From Vibrio sp. 99-70-13A1 (lineage in GTDB: Bacteria; Pseudomonadota; Gammaproteobacteria; Enterobacterales; Vibrionaceae): 64,000 nucleotides of DNA. The stretch covers positions 186,001 to 250,000 of the forward strand of contig NZ_VTXD01000002.1 of NCBI RefSeq assembly GCF_013114625.1, in the 5' to 3' direction. The notes under the pieces are model-generated. The model saw only the letters and a list, made by a program, of their open reading frames with translations. It had not been told where the DNA came from and did no database searches. Below are positions 25,702 to 35,062 of the stretch, piece after piece (the first letter of the stretch is position 1; each line of letters begins with the position of its first letter). The translations under genes were made by a program, and so were the position numbers.

Positions 25702-27120
25702 TTAATTCATCACAAAATTTAGCTTTTCAATGCGTTTAATCAGCAACCAATCGACCAGTAATGCCGATGCTATCGTCAGCCCCCCTAATGGGAATAACAA
25801 TGAGATGATAATTAAGCTCACTAAACCCGCTTTCCAAATGCCATCTTGTTCAAACTTTGCTGGCGCACCAATCGTTCTCTTCCCTACAGGGCGACGCACC
25901 CACCACATGAATGCTCCCGTTACAGAAACCAGAATAAAGGCTAAGCAAAATAAAACATTCAGCACCTTATTGAAGATACTTACATCTCCTTGGTGCAGTG
26001 CGATACCAGCCGCCATAGTTTTCGCCATAAGGTTATAATCATTCCATGTAACATCAGCTAAAATTGCACCAGAATATTGATCAATATGCGTGGTTCTATC
26101 TTGAGTCGGATCAGTAATATCGCCACTCATTGTATTCGCTGTTAAGGTATAAACTCCTGTTTCAGAGCGTGGGAAGTTTAGCTTGAAATTTGTGAAGCCT
26201 AGATCACTAGCCTGTTCCACCAGCCAATCAATATTTACCGAGCTTGATGACATAACATGATGGCTATGATCATCTCCCATCGCGGAATGATCGTGTGATT
26301 CAGGCAAAGGCGTTTGCTCTAAGTTCCATGGCATTTCTTCCTCAGAGCCATGATTCAAGCTGGTGTGCGTTTGGCTAGATAGCGGCACATCATCCCATTT
26401 TTGAGCTGGGAAAGTACTCCATGCTTGAACAAACTTTCCACCCCAAATACCTGCCCATGCCAAGCCAGACAAAATAAACAGTAAAAGTACGAAAGATAAA
26501 GTACCGCCGACATTCGCGTGTAAATCTCGCATCAATACTCGTGGTCCAGACCCTACTCGTATTTTTAGAAAGCCAGCTTTAGAGGCGTTATCTCTAGGCA
26601 ACCAAAGGTAAATACCACTCACCAATAATAAAATAGATAAACTTGCGGCAACTTCAATTAAGTAATCCCCCCAATCGCCAATCAATAAGGTGCCGTGAAT
26701 ATCATTAGCAAGTTGATACCAACTATCGCTTCTGTCTATTTCCCCTATCACTTCGGCTGTATAGGGGTTCACCGTAATGAAAAGAGAGCGCCCATCTTCA
26801 AATTTGATGGAAAAACGGCTCGCGATTGTCGGCTGTTTTGGTGGAATGTATTGAGTAATCGTTGTGCCAGGGTAACTCTCCTGAACAATATTCATCTGCT
26901 CAGAAACTAGCGTTACTTTTTCACCGGGAACAACGTTCAACACTTCATGGTAACGCGCCATTTCAATCTCATCATCAAATAGCATGACAAGCCCGGTTAA
27001 GCTAAGCATCAACATGAATGGGATAACAAATAGTCCAGCATAAAAATGCCAGCGCCATGTAAGAAAGTAGAGGGATTTAGAACGGTTGATTTGCTTAGGT
27101 TGAGAATCATTTCTCGACAT
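25702..27120 (-). CDS. PepSY-associated membrane protein with His-rich loop
   Basis: About 472 residues. A PepSY_TM layout is seen: a first helix at WHFYAGLFVIPFMLMLSLTG, PepSY domains in the periplasmic loops, a helix at ISILLLVSGIYLWLPR, another at LSFVLLLFILSGLAWAGIWG and further helices at the end. The periplasmic loop near residue 270 has SHDHSAMGDDHSHH, a likely metal-binding stretch. Family members are linked to iron or copper handling and siderophore reduction. The start at 27120 has AAGGA 7 nt upstream; a GTG at 27141 has no such site. It lies downstream of a DUF2946 gene on the same strand, so the two may form a metal-homeostasis unit. Confidence 0.87.
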   Translation of the reverse strand: MSRNDSQPKQINRSKSLYFLTWRWHFYAGLFVIPFMLMLSLTGLVMLFDDEIEMARYHEVLNVVPGEKVTLVSEQMNIVQESYPGTTITQYIPPKQPTIASRFSIKFEDGRSLFITVNPYTAEVIGEIDRSDSWYQLANDIHGTLLIGDWGDYLIEVAASLSILLLVSGIYLWLPRDNASKAGFLKIRVGSGPRVLMRDLHANVGGTLSFVLLLFILSGLAWAGIWGGKFVQAWSTFPAQKWDDVPLSSQTHTSLNHGSEEEMPWNLEQTPLPESHDHSAMGDDHSHHVMSSSSVNIDWLVEQASDLGFTNFKLNFPRSETGVYTLTANTMSGDITDPTQDRTTHIDQYSGAILADVTWNDYNLMAKTMAAGIALHQGDVSIFNKVLNVLFCLAFILVSVTGAFMWWVRRPVGKRTIGAPAKFEQDGIWKAGLVSLIIISLLFPLGGLTIASALLVDWLLIKRIEKLNFVMN

Positions 27121-27334
27121 TGTTTTTTCCTTTTTACACACATAAACAACCCTCTGTATAAACAGAAGGTTATTTGAGCGCGTTGACTTTACTTATGTAT
27201 AAGTACACCGAAGGCTTAAGCCTTTCGAAAAGTTATAAATACACATGTACTTGGTTGAAAACTGATGGCTGTATCAGAGTGCTACATTCATACGGATAAG
27301 TTATCCGAATAAACTATACAAATAAGCGGTATGG

Positions 27335-27694
27335 CTAAGTCGTTTGAAAAGGAGGGGCTCTTGGGGCTTGCCTAACATAACGGGTGCTTAGAGCCAAAAA
27401 AGCATAGTTATGTTCGACAATAAAACTCAATCGAGTAGGAAGTAGTGTCGTTAAAAGTTCATCTGAATGAAAGGAAGAAAAGTGGCTGAACGGACAAGGT
27501 TTTCCGCTGTGGGTTTCTGGTTTTCCTTCCTCTATTTGAACCAGTTCAAAGCCATTAAGCGTACATAATGAAGCCCACACACCTGCGCTGTTACCATGAG
27601 CATTGATAACAGGCATCAAAGTCACTAACACCCAGCTTAACGCTGTGGCTAATAACATTGAACGGTTAAATGAGGTATTACGCATTATCGCCAT
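27335..27694 (-). CDS. DUF2946-like small protein
   Basis: 119 residues with an N-terminal hydrophobic segment (LLATALSWVLVTLMPVINA). Other features are WASLCTLNGFELVQI, GKPCPFSHFSSFHSD and a C-terminal RAPP. This Cys/His pattern and the RAPP ending are typical of DUF2946, small exported proteins often found near copper or TonB-linked genes. The usual Cys-x-x-Cys type site is here CPFSH. The start is uncertain: ATG at 27694 or three codons later; neither has a strong ribosome site. The gene is about 214 nt ahead of the PepSY gene in the same direction. Confidence 0.7.
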   Translation of the reverse strand: MAIMRNTSFNRSMLLATALSWVLVTLMPVINAHGNSAGVWASLCTLNGFELVQIEEGKPETHSGKPCPFSHFSSFHSDELLTTLLPTRLSFIVEHNYAFLALSTRYVRQAPRAPPFQTT

Positions 27695-27896
27695 GAGGTA
27701 TGAACAGGCTTATAAAATAGATCCTACAAATGATTGATTACATTATGGCTAAATTATTCTGTGGGGAAAAGTAAAGACGAAGTAATAGATGAAAAGTTGA
27801 AGCTAACGCACAGTTAATAAAAGTAGGTAAATCACTTCCAATAAAAACGCCCACAAACTGAAGATTGCAGGCGTTGATTGTGTCATTCGTCATTAG

Positions 27897-27952
27897 CTAT
27901 TGGTCACTAACTATTGGTCGCTAGCTACTGGTGACTAGCTATTAGTTACTAT
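27897..27952. repeat. 14-nt degenerate tandem repeat, 4 copies
   Basis: Units are ctattggtcactaa, ctattggtcgctag, ctactggtgactag and ctattagttactat, followed by further degenerate copies up to 27990. It lies 3' of the cytochrome b562 gene (stop at 27998), in its presumed untranslated tail. The rest of the gap 27695-27996 holds nothing I recognise. Confidence 0.85.
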
Positions 27953-27997
27953 CCACTAGATTACCAACTAATAGACTCCTAACGAATAGATTAGCTA

Positions 27998-28393
27998 CTA
28001 ACCAAAGATTTTGCTCCAAATGCTTGGGTTACGCTTCTCATGGTACTCTTCACGCAACGCATCAATAGAGCGTAATTCTTGTTTCGCCTCATCAAATTCG
28101 CCGTTATCTAGCTTCTGTTCAATGCTGTCTAATGAAGCCGTAATTTTCTTAAAGCCTTCCATGTAGTTGGCTTCTTTTTCTACTGGGTAAACACCCGTTT
28201 TTAAATCCGCTACTAAACTGTCTAAACGAACGATTGGCTTTTTCATTTCTTCAATGCTTTGCGCTTCTGCCGCTTGTTTAAAAGCAAGCTTCATTTCTTG
28301 CATGTTTTTTTTCAAATCAACACTTGCGAATACAGAAGCTGACAAAATAGATGCAGCTAAAAAACCAGATAAAAGGACTGAGCGAGTTTTCAT
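27998..28393 (-). CDS. cybC: Cytochrome b562 family protein
   Basis: 131 residues. A signal peptide ending SASVFA precedes VDLKKNMQEMKLAFK, whose Met matches the axial Met of E. coli cytochrome b562 (…NM…). The C-terminal helix has REEYHEKRN, carrying the His ligand in the YH.K position. Four helices fit the family. It is a soluble periplasmic heme b protein of unknown electron partner. It ends with a short Trp/Phe tail absent from E. coli CybC. The ligand pair appears present, but b-type heme binding is inferred from family alignment by eye. Confidence 0.8.
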   Translation of the reverse strand: MKTRSVLLSGFLAASILSASVFASVDLKKNMQEMKLAFKQAAEAQSIEEMKKPIVRLDSLVADLKTGVYPVEKEANYMEGFKKITASLDSIEQKLDNGEFDEAKQELRSIDALREEYHEKRNPSIWSKIFG

Positions 28394-28507
28394 TACTTCT
28401 CCAATAAAACAGGGTTGCCTAAGGCATTATTATTTTGGCTGCTAGTTTATACAAAATTTCGTTCAGCACAAAAATTGAATGTTAAGAAATGTTCACTGGG
28501 AGGGCAT

Positions 28508-29260
28508 TTAATCGTTCAAAATATCAAATTCAGGGATAGCTTTGCGACCTCGCAGTTTTAAGAAATCTATAAACTGCTGCGTTGAATGTGTGATCACTTG
28601 TGAAGGGTTTATTCCGACTTTATCTAGTAAGTCTGAAACCAATTCCAAGCCACCTATCGCATCACAAAAGTGAGCATCACTGCCAGTGGTGATAAAAGCA
28701 TTATGCTTCAGGGCAATTCGAGCTATTTCATGGCAACGATCCACACTGCCCACACGACTATTACCCTTCAGGGTCGTATTATTAATTTCAATAGCAACAT
28801 TATGTTCAGCCGCGCATTGAATCACTGCATCAAAATCAAAATCAAAATTTGGATTACCGAGGTGTCCTAGCGCATCAACTCGACCGCTCTTAATCGTATT
28901 AAGCAAAGCTTGTGTATGAGAAGCCGGATCTGCAGGGCGAAATACGGGTTCATGAAAGCTAGCAATCACCCAGTCTAGATTTTTATCTACACTCGGATGG
29001 ATATCAATTTCACCGGCTGTATTGAGGATGTTAGATTCCACACCACGAACGATAGCCACACCTTGAATAAAGCGAGGCAGTACGCGCTGGTTACTAAAAA
29101 ACCAGTAATGGGGAGCACCAGGCATCGACTCAGAGTGATCCGTCGTACAGAACATCTTAAGCCCTTTTTCACTTGCTGCTTTCGCATTCTCAATCAATGT
29201 ACTGTAAGCATGCCCGCTGGCGTAAGTATGTGTATGCGTATCTACTTGCAACTGCATCAT
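28508..29260 (-). CDS. PHP-domain phosphoesterase, YcdX family
   Basis: About 250 residues. The metal-binding motifs of the PHP fold are all present: [15 protein letters not shown] near the N-terminus, [15 protein letters not shown] with GEID, ASFHEP, LGHLGNP, and [12 protein letters not shown] near the C-terminus. YcdX homologues bind three zinc ions and act as phosphatases on small phosphorylated molecules. The start at 29260 has GAGG 6 nt upstream; a longer frame to 29272 is less likely. Substrate is not known. The 170-nt gap to the next gene (divergent) holds its promoter. Confidence 0.88.
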   Translation of the reverse strand: MMQLQVDTHTHTYASGHAYSTLIENAKAASEKGLKMFCTTDHSESMPGAPHYWFFSNQRVLPRFIQGVAIVRGVESNILNTAGEIDIHPSVDKNLDWVIASFHEPVFRPADPASHTQALLNTIKSGRVDALGHLGNPNFDFDFDAVIQCAAEHNVAIEINNTTLKGNSRVGSVDRCHEIARIALKHNAFITTGSDAHFCDAIGGLELVSDLLDKVGINPSQVITHSTQQFIDFLKLRGRKAIPEFDILND

Positions 29261-29441
29261 CAATGACCTCATTTCTTATTTACTGACTAGTTTAACAGCC
29301 CAAAGTGACAAATTGCAGTAAACAAAGGAAAGATCTCCTTTTCAGCAACTAGCTCAATTATCGCGATATTCAAGTAACTAAATTTCCAACAATTTTTTGC
29401 AACCTATCAAAGTTAGTCAATACTTATAAAAGTTTGCGAAC

Positions 29442-32333
29442 ATGGATCATGGAATGAAAAAACGTCGCTATCCTCTGAGTATACATATCACGAGCTTATT
29501 TCTTGTGCTTACCACCTTGGTTGGTGCAGTACTCATTTCTATTAGCTATCGTCATTCACAAGAGTTACTTTCAGGTACCGTGCAAGAGCTCAGTAAGGAG
29601 CATAGCAACAAACTGGAATCAGTATTCAAGCAAACGGTCGCCCCTGTATTAACCACTCTTGATTTCATGGCTGTTAGCTCTTTTATTCGTCATCAAGGCG
29701 AATCCCTTGAACAAAAGCCATGGCTCGCTTCCATTCATATCATCTTCAAGCAAAACCCGAATCTGGTTGCCTTGTTTTATACCGCTAATGACGGTTCATT
29801 CACCATTTTTAGACCACTGACGTCCAATAAACACAGGGAAGCGAATCAAGCCCCATCCAAAGCAACCATGATGATCAACAGCGCCGATCTAACTGGCAGA
29901 AGTGAAATCGTATTTCTAGATGGCACGCATAAACAAGTTGGGCACAAAATAACAAACGATAATACTTTTGATCCTAGAGAGCGCCCTTGGTTCATTAGTG
30001 CTCAAGTTGACGGCAAGATACGCTTATCAGAACCTTACATGTTCCATTTTCTTAAAACGGCAGGGATCACTTTATCAAGGCGTTCCGCTGATGGTGGTCA
30101 CGTTATTGGCGCCGATTTCACCCTAGATTCATTATCTTCCCAAATAGGTAACTTAGCCTATTCAAAACAGACTCGCCTCGCCTTATTTGACCAAAATTTC
30201 AACCTATTAGGTCAGCACCAACTAGGTATTAACAATGAATGGGATCAAGAAAAACAAAGAGAAGCGCTAAAAAAATCAGTTTTATCCAGCCTTTTCAGTG
30301 AACAAGACCTGACACAAACAATTGTAAAAAACATTGAATACAATTTGAACGAATGGGCACTGACGATGACACCCGTCCCTTTAACCGATAACGTCACTTT
30401 AATGCTGGCTGAAGCAACACCTCAAAACGATCTGTTGGCAGACTTAATCTCAATGAGAGACAAGCAAGTCACGGTGGCGTTAGGCTTACTTGCCGTGTGC
30501 TTCATATTGGTTTGGTTCGTCGCTCATCGCCTTTCGATGCCGCTGCAAAATCTCATGCAATTGACTGACAACATAGCTCGGTTCGACTTCAAGAAAACCC
30601 ACTACCCAAAGAGCATGATTAAAGAAGTCTCTAACCTCACTCAATCCATTGAGTTGATGGAACATACGCTTCATGACCTATTGCAACTGCTGCGTGACAC
30701 GGCAAGTAATCAAGATTTCAATGTACTCGCAAAAACCATCGCTCATCAAAGTTATCTCGTCACCAAAGCCGAAACCATTGTGTTGTTTGTACAATCTGAT
30801 GAAGCGGATGTCTTTGAAATGGAAGCGAACCACGCCATCATCCCTTTCAAAGCAGACATCAATGAATTCATCAAAGACACACCTTGGCTGCTTTCTAAGC
30901 TCAAAGCCGGTGAAACCATCCATTTGAATAGGGATGACAACGCTTTAAAACGCCATCAAAACTCTATTTTTAATTCTGATTTATATCTTTTTCCTTTAAT
31001 GAATAGAGAAGGTGTACTCGTTGGTATGGTAGCTGTTGGGTACGAGCGTTCTATCAGCCAAATGCAATTAGATAAACACGCCTTTTTACGAGAATTACTC
31101 AGCTTTGCTGAAATTGCCAAAGACAATATCGACCAGCTTCAACAGCAAAAAGACATGCTTAATGCCTTTATCGAATTGATTGCTTCCGCCATCGATACTA
31201 AATCTCCTTATACTGGAGGTCACTGCCAACGAGTACCTGAGCTCACGAAATGGATCGCTGAAATCACCGAGCAAGATAAACGTTATTTCCCTCACTTTTC
31301 TTTAGATAAAAAACAATGGGAAGAGTTGACCTTAGCCTCTTGGTTGCATGACTGCGGAAAAGTCACCACGCCTGAATACGTGGTGGATAAAGCCACAAAG
31401 CTTGAAACCATTTATGACCGTATTCACGAGATAAGGATGCGATTTGAACTGCTAAAACAACAAGCAGAAACCGACTATTGGCAAGCTATCGCTAAAGGTG
31501 ACAATAAAGAGCAACAACAAGAGATATTAGAACAAACCCATAAAGAACTGGATGAAGAGTTTACCTTTGTCGCCCAATGCAACTTAGGTGGCGAGTTTAT
31601 GGAAGACGAGAAAATAGAGCGCTTAGACAAGATTTCCAAACGTAGATGGAAAAGAACCTTGGACGATCAATTAGGAGTGTCTTGGGTTGAGAAGCAGCGC
31701 CATGACACCAAAACCTATTTACCAAAAATGGAACCACTTCTAGCGGATAAAGTTGTTCACAAAGTGCCTTGGGAGAAAGGCTTTAGCCCAATGGATGTGT
31801 GGACGGAGTCCTTCGTGTTACAGCCTACCGATGTGAAATACGACCGAGGTGAATTACATAACCTTAAAGTAAGACGTGGCACATTAAACGACGAAGAACG
31901 CTTTATGATTAATGATCATATTGTTCAGACACTCACCATGTTGAACAAACTGCCCTACCCTGAGCATTTGAAGAATATTCCAGATATTGCGGGGGGTCAT
32001 CATGAACGCGTAGATGGGAAAGGCTACCCAAGAGGTCTGAATGAAGAGCAGCTCTCTATCCCAGCAAGAGCGATGGCTATTGCCGATGTATTTGAAGCGT
32101 TAACTTCCAGTGACCGACCATATAAGAAAGCTAAGTCTCTTGATGAGTCACTGAATATTATGACGAACATGGCGACCACGGGTCATATCGATCCAAAACT
32201 CTATGTGCTGTTTTTAGAGCATGGTATTGACCAACGCTACGCTGAACATTTCTTAGATGAAAGCCAGCACAGTGATGTTGATAGGTTTGCTCATATACAG
32301 AAGGTAAAAGAGTACATTCGTTTACTGTTCTAG
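29442..32333 (+). CDS. Membrane HD-GYP domain protein with Cache, HAMP and GAF-like regions
   Basis: 963 residues. A membrane helix (about 15-35), a Cache-like periplasmic sensor (with RERPWFISAQVDGKIRLSEP), a second helix near residue 345, HAMP, a GAF-like segment and a C-terminal HD-GYP domain occur in order. The HD pair is at about 636-637 (SWLHDCGK) and HHERVDGKGYP begins at 853, so all catalytic motifs for c-di-GMP hydrolysis are present. The two halves are separated by about 215 residues, well over 100 more than in usual HD-GYP proteins. The insert is charged and helical. An alternative start at 29454 has GGA at better spacing. Confidence 0.9.
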   Translation: MDHGMKKRRYPLSIHITSLFLVLTTLVGAVLISISYRHSQELLSGTVQELSKEHSNKLESVFKQTVAPVLTTLDFMAVSSFIRHQGESLEQKPWLASIHIIFKQNPNLVALFYTANDGSFTIFRPLTSNKHREANQAPSKATMMINSADLTGRSEIVFLDGTHKQVGHKITNDNTFDPRERPWFISAQVDGKIRLSEPYMFHFLKTAGITLSRRSADGGHVIGADFTLDSLSSQIGNLAYSKQTRLALFDQNFNLLGQHQLGINNEWDQEKQREALKKSVLSSLFSEQDLTQTIVKNIEYNLNEWALTMTPVPLTDNVTLMLAEATPQNDLLADLISMRDKQVTVALGLLAVCFILVWFVAHRLSMPLQNLMQLTDNIARFDFKKTHYPKSMIKEVSNLTQSIELMEHTLHDLLQLLRDTASNQDFNVLAKTIAHQSYLVTKAETIVLFVQSDEADVFEMEANHAIIPFKADINEFIKDTPWLLSKLKAGETIHLNRDDNALKRHQNSIFNSDLYLFPLMNREGVLVGMVAVGYERSISQMQLDKHAFLRELLSFAEIAKDNIDQLQQQKDMLNAFIELIASAIDTKSPYTGGHCQRVPELTKWIAEITEQDKRYFPHFSLDKKQWEELTLASWLHDCGKVTTPEYVVDKATKLETIYDRIHEIRMRFELLKQQAETDYWQAIAKGDNKEQQQEILEQTHKELDEEFTFVAQCNLGGEFMEDEKIERLDKISKRRWKRTLDDQLGVSWVEKQRHDTKTYLPKMEPLLADKVVHKVPWEKGFSPMDVWTESFVLQPTDVKYDRGELHNLKVRRGTLNDEERFMINDHIVQTLTMLNKLPYPEHLKNIPDIAGGHHERVDGKGYPRGLNEEQLSIPARAMAIADVFEALTSSDRPYKKAKSLDESLNIMTNMATTGHIDPKLYVLFLEHGIDQRYAEHFLDESQHSDVDRFAHIQKVKEYIRLLF

Positions 32334-32401
32334 CTATCTATGTTTTCTCGCACTACACGATGGCTTACCCTAACGGCAAGGTAAATTACCCTAACTTAAT
32401 A

Positions 32402-33154
32402 TTATAAACCGCCAGCTAAGTCTAAGTAGTTACCTGTAGAAAATGAGGACTTCTCCGAAGCGAGCCAATAAATCGCCTCTGCGACTTCTTCAGGTTTCCC
32501 ACCCCTTTGCAATGGAATGATACTTTTTAGCCTCTCGACTCTTTCAGGCTCTCCTCCATCTGCATGCATATCGGTATGGATTAACCCCGGGCGTACACAG
32601 TTCACACGAATACCTTCAGCTGCAACCTCAAGTGATAAACCTTTGGTGAGCGTATCTACAGCCCCTTTAGAAGCAGCATAATCAATGTATTCATTAGGAG
32701 AACCAGAACGAGAGGCGCCAGACGACACATTAACAATCACACCACCTAACCCACCATGTCGGGTAGACATGCGTTTAACGGCTTCACGACAACATAGAAA
32801 GTAACTCGTCACATTATTAATGAGTATCGAGTTGATTCTATCTGCGGTCATCTCATCCAAGCGAGATTGCTTCTTCAAGATTCCAGCATTGTTGACCAGT
32901 ATTGATACTGCTCCAAGTTCCTTATCAACAGTTGCAAACATTCTCACCACATCTTCTTCAGCAGAAACATCGGCCTGAACGGCCATGCACTTTCCACCAC
33001 CAGCGGTTATCTTATCGGCTAATGCGTTTGCCGCTTGTGCATTAGATTTATAATTAATACATACGGAGTAACCTTTACTCGCGAAAAGCTGTGCGGTTGC
33101 AGCGCCAATACCACGACCGCCACCTGTAATTATCACCACTTTAGACTTACTCAT
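32402..33154 (-). CDS. SDR-family NAD(P)-dependent oxidoreductase
   Basis: 250 residues, standard for the classical short-chain dehydrogenase fold. The cofactor motif TGGGRGIG lies near the N-terminus, NNAG in the middle, and the active site has YIDYAASKG (Tyr-x-x-x-Lys) preceded by a Ser in NVSSGASRSG. The end is STGNYLDLAGGL. The substrate is unknown; sequence feel is close to the glucose/3-oxoacyl-ACP reductase-like group. AGGA lies 7 nt before the ATG. It is leftward and appears to be a single-gene unit. Confidence 0.9.
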   Translation of the reverse strand: MSKSKVVIITGGGRGIGAATAQLFASKGYSVCINYKSNAQAANALADKITAGGGKCMAVQADVSAEEDVVRMFATVDKELGAVSILVNNAGILKKQSRLDEMTADRINSILINNVTSYFLCCREAVKRMSTRHGGLGGVIVNVSSGASRSGSPNEYIDYAASKGAVDTLTKGLSLEVAAEGIRVNCVRPGLIHTDMHADGGEPERVERLKSIIPLQRGGKPEEVAEAIYWLASEKSSFSTGNYLDLAGGL

Positions 33155-33260
33155 GAACTCATCCTTTCAACATGAATTGTAAATTAGACTCTACTCTGTC
33201 TATCTATTGATCAATCAACCATAAGTGCCAAGCTTTAAGCGTCAATTGAATATAGGGTCA

Positions 33261-33776
33261 CTAAGTGTAAATCCAGTAATACTGAACAAGCCCACTTTGC
33301 CCTGGCACTTCTTTTTCAATTTCTAAAATACCGTTATTGGATTGAATCGCTTTTACCGAACCTATATTACTTTTATTTACCGTCAGCATCGCTTTATCAA
33401 TGCCATGCTTATTCGCTTCGATTAGCGTCAATCTAAGTATGGTTTGTGCATAGCCTTTCCTGCGTTCTGAAGGTTTTATTCCGTAGCCAATATGCCCACC
33501 AAGCACTCTCAATCCATCATTGAGTTGATGTCTTAAATTCGAACAACCAACCACGCATTCATTTTCATCCACTAGCCAAAAAGTGCTATGGGGAACGAAA
33601 TTTTCAGGAACTGAATCACCATTAGAATACGATTCCAGTCTATTCACCATGGCAGTAAAATCGTCATATTGCTCTTTCAAAACGAAAGGAACAAACGCTT
33701 CCCCTTGCTCAGAGACTTCTCGCACCATGTTGATATAAGAGTCTTGATATTCAGCGCTTGGAGTGACTAACTTCAT
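33261..33776 (-). CDS. GNAT-family N-acetyltransferase
   Basis: 171 residues. The acetyl-CoA loop is visible as GYGIKPSERRKGYAQTILRL (R-x-x-G-Y/G-x-A type), preceded by VVGCSNLRHQLND and followed by NKSNIGSVKAIQSNNG, all typical of GNAT enzymes of the predicted YedL/Acetyltransf_3 group. Substrate unknown. AGGA lies 6 nt before the ATG. It is in the same orientation as the next two genes upstream, but with a 71-nt gap. Confidence 0.88.
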   Translation of the reverse strand: MKLVTPSAEYQDSYINMVREVSEQGEAFVPFVLKEQYDDFTAMVNRLESYSNGDSVPENFVPHSTFWLVDENECVVGCSNLRHQLNDGLRVLGGHIGYGIKPSERRKGYAQTILRLTLIEANKHGIDKAMLTVNKSNIGSVKAIQSNNGILEIEKEVPGQSGLVQYYWIYT

Positions 33777-33847
33777 CTCTTTTCCTTTTTAAGTTCCTAA
33801 AATACCAAATGTTTGTATTCATAGCCGAAGTAACCAGCCGGTAATAA

Positions 33848-34300
33848 TCAAACGATATTAAGTGTCATCGTTACGAAATCCATATCTGAGTCATCCGTTA
33901 TTTTGTAACCCAGTTTTCTATAAAATTCTATCGCTTTTTTATTACTCTTAAAGCTTGATAATGTTATTGAGTTACATTGTTCTCTCTCTGCAATATCATA
34001 AACTTGAGCCATAATTTTAGAGCCTAACCCTTGTTCCTGACACTCTGGAAATACAATCAATAAGTGGATATGGTATGACTGATTTGTAGGCTTAAAGCAC
34101 AATAAACCGACTCGCTTGTTTTGGTATTCTATCCAGTGATACCAAGATAACGGGTAGTCATTTTTGAGGCGTTGATATTGGAAATTATCATCCCAACCGA
34201 AAGTGTCATTAATATAAGGAAATAAGGTGGCTTTTGTCATAATGAAAACATCATCAAACTCGGCTTCATGCAGTGGAACTAGATTAAGATCATTAGCCAA
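33848..34300 (-). CDS. GNAT-family N-acetyltransferase (TTG start)
   Basis: 150 residues. The acetyl-CoA loop is FPECQEQGLGSKIMAQVYDI, followed by LSSFKSNKKAIEFYRKLGYK, a standard GNAT ending. The start appears to be TTG at 34300, because GGGAG lies 6 nt upstream and the protein begins ANDLNLVPLHEAEFDD, a normal GNAT N-terminus. The first ATG is 20 codons later and would truncate the fold. The gene starts 3 nt after the stop of the GFA-family gene, so the two are probably co-transcribed and coupled. Substrate unknown. Confidence 0.85.
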   Translation of the reverse strand: MANDLNLVPLHEAEFDDVFIMTKATLFPYINDTFGWDDNFQYQRLKNDYPLSWYHWIEYQNKRVGLLCFKPTNQSYHIHLLIVFPECQEQGLGSKIMAQVYDIAEREQCNSITLSSFKSNKKAIEFYRKLGYKITDDSDMDFVTMTLNIV

Positions 34301-34303
34301 AAT

Positions 34304-34702
34304 TTACTCCCTATCAGCTGGATGATTGACTCCATCCATCACATCAATAGCCCCAATTTCGTAGGGGTCTACTCCCTCTAAACAACCAATATTAAAACCG
34401 TATTCAGATGGGTTAGAGCGTCTTTGGTGGTGAGTATAAATCCCGCAATTCGAACAAAAGTAATGTTTCGCAGTATTAGTATTGAATTGATATAACTTTA
34501 AAAAATCATGCCCATTTACGATTCGAATTCCATCCAGTTTAACCGAGCCTACAATGGCACCTTTTCGTCGACATATAGAACAATCACAACGTCTTGGCTT
34601 TTCAATTCCATTAGGTAAAGACAACTCAAGAACGACAGAGCCACAGTGACAACTGGCTTTGTGCTTCGGTTGAATAATCGTACTTCCCACTTGTTTGATC
34701 AT
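34304..34702 (-). CDS. GFA-family (glutathione-dependent formaldehyde-activating-like) protein
   Basis: About 132 residues. The zinc ligands of the GFA fold are present: CHCGSV near residue 18, CDCSICRRKG, and FCSNCGIYTHHQRRSNP. The family includes glutathione-dependent formaldehyde-activating enzymes, but most members have no assigned reaction. GAGG lies 5 nt before the ATG at 34702; the frame extends to 34720 without an added ribosome site. It is the first gene of a probable two-gene unit with the GNAT at 33848. Confidence 0.87.
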   Translation of the reverse strand: MIKQVGSTIIQPKHKASCHCGSVVLELSLPNGIEKPRRCDCSICRRKGAIVGSVKLDGIRIVNGHDFLKLYQFNTNTAKHYFCSNCGIYTHHQRRSNPSEYGFNIGCLEGVDPYEIGAIDVMDGVNHPADRE

Positions 34703-35062
34703 GGAGCCCTCCCATTGCATTGCGCATACTAAGCATTCAATAACGCTACTGACTTAATTTACACATTGCAAATATAAGCAACGTTATGCACTTTCAATTG
34801 AGTCATTGATAGAATAAATAGGGATAGAGAGTGAGAAGCCTGAAAAAAAGAACAGTATTCATGAGGCTAAATAAATGTTTTGTACTTGTCTGTTTATCTT
34901 AACTGCCTAAAGAGTTCCTTTCATAATCAAATATATAAGGAACATTTTGACATAATCGATGGCTATTAAATATATAAACCCAACCTAGCATTAACTCCTT
35001 CGGTATTCTCAATAATTAACTTGGACAAGCGAGCAGCTTAGCCACTGTAAAACATACCAACA
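34703..35062. other. Intergenic region
   Basis: 360 nt without a supported gene. It contains the promoter of the GFA-GNAT unit and the 3' region of the EAL-HDOD gene. An AT-rich stretch with tataagg and atatataaaccc words lies at 34930-34980. I see no clear terminator or operator. Confidence 0.4.

Noticed and set aside
27147..27172. Hairpin aaccctctg/cagaaggtt between the DUF2946 and PepSY genes
   Set aside because: The stem has a mismatch and no T run on the minus strand, so it is not a convincing terminator. It could be chance.
27695..27760. Possible Fur box ahead of the DUF2946 gene (aaatgattgattacatt)
   Set aside because: Only the left half matches the Fur consensus; the right half does not form the inverted repeat.
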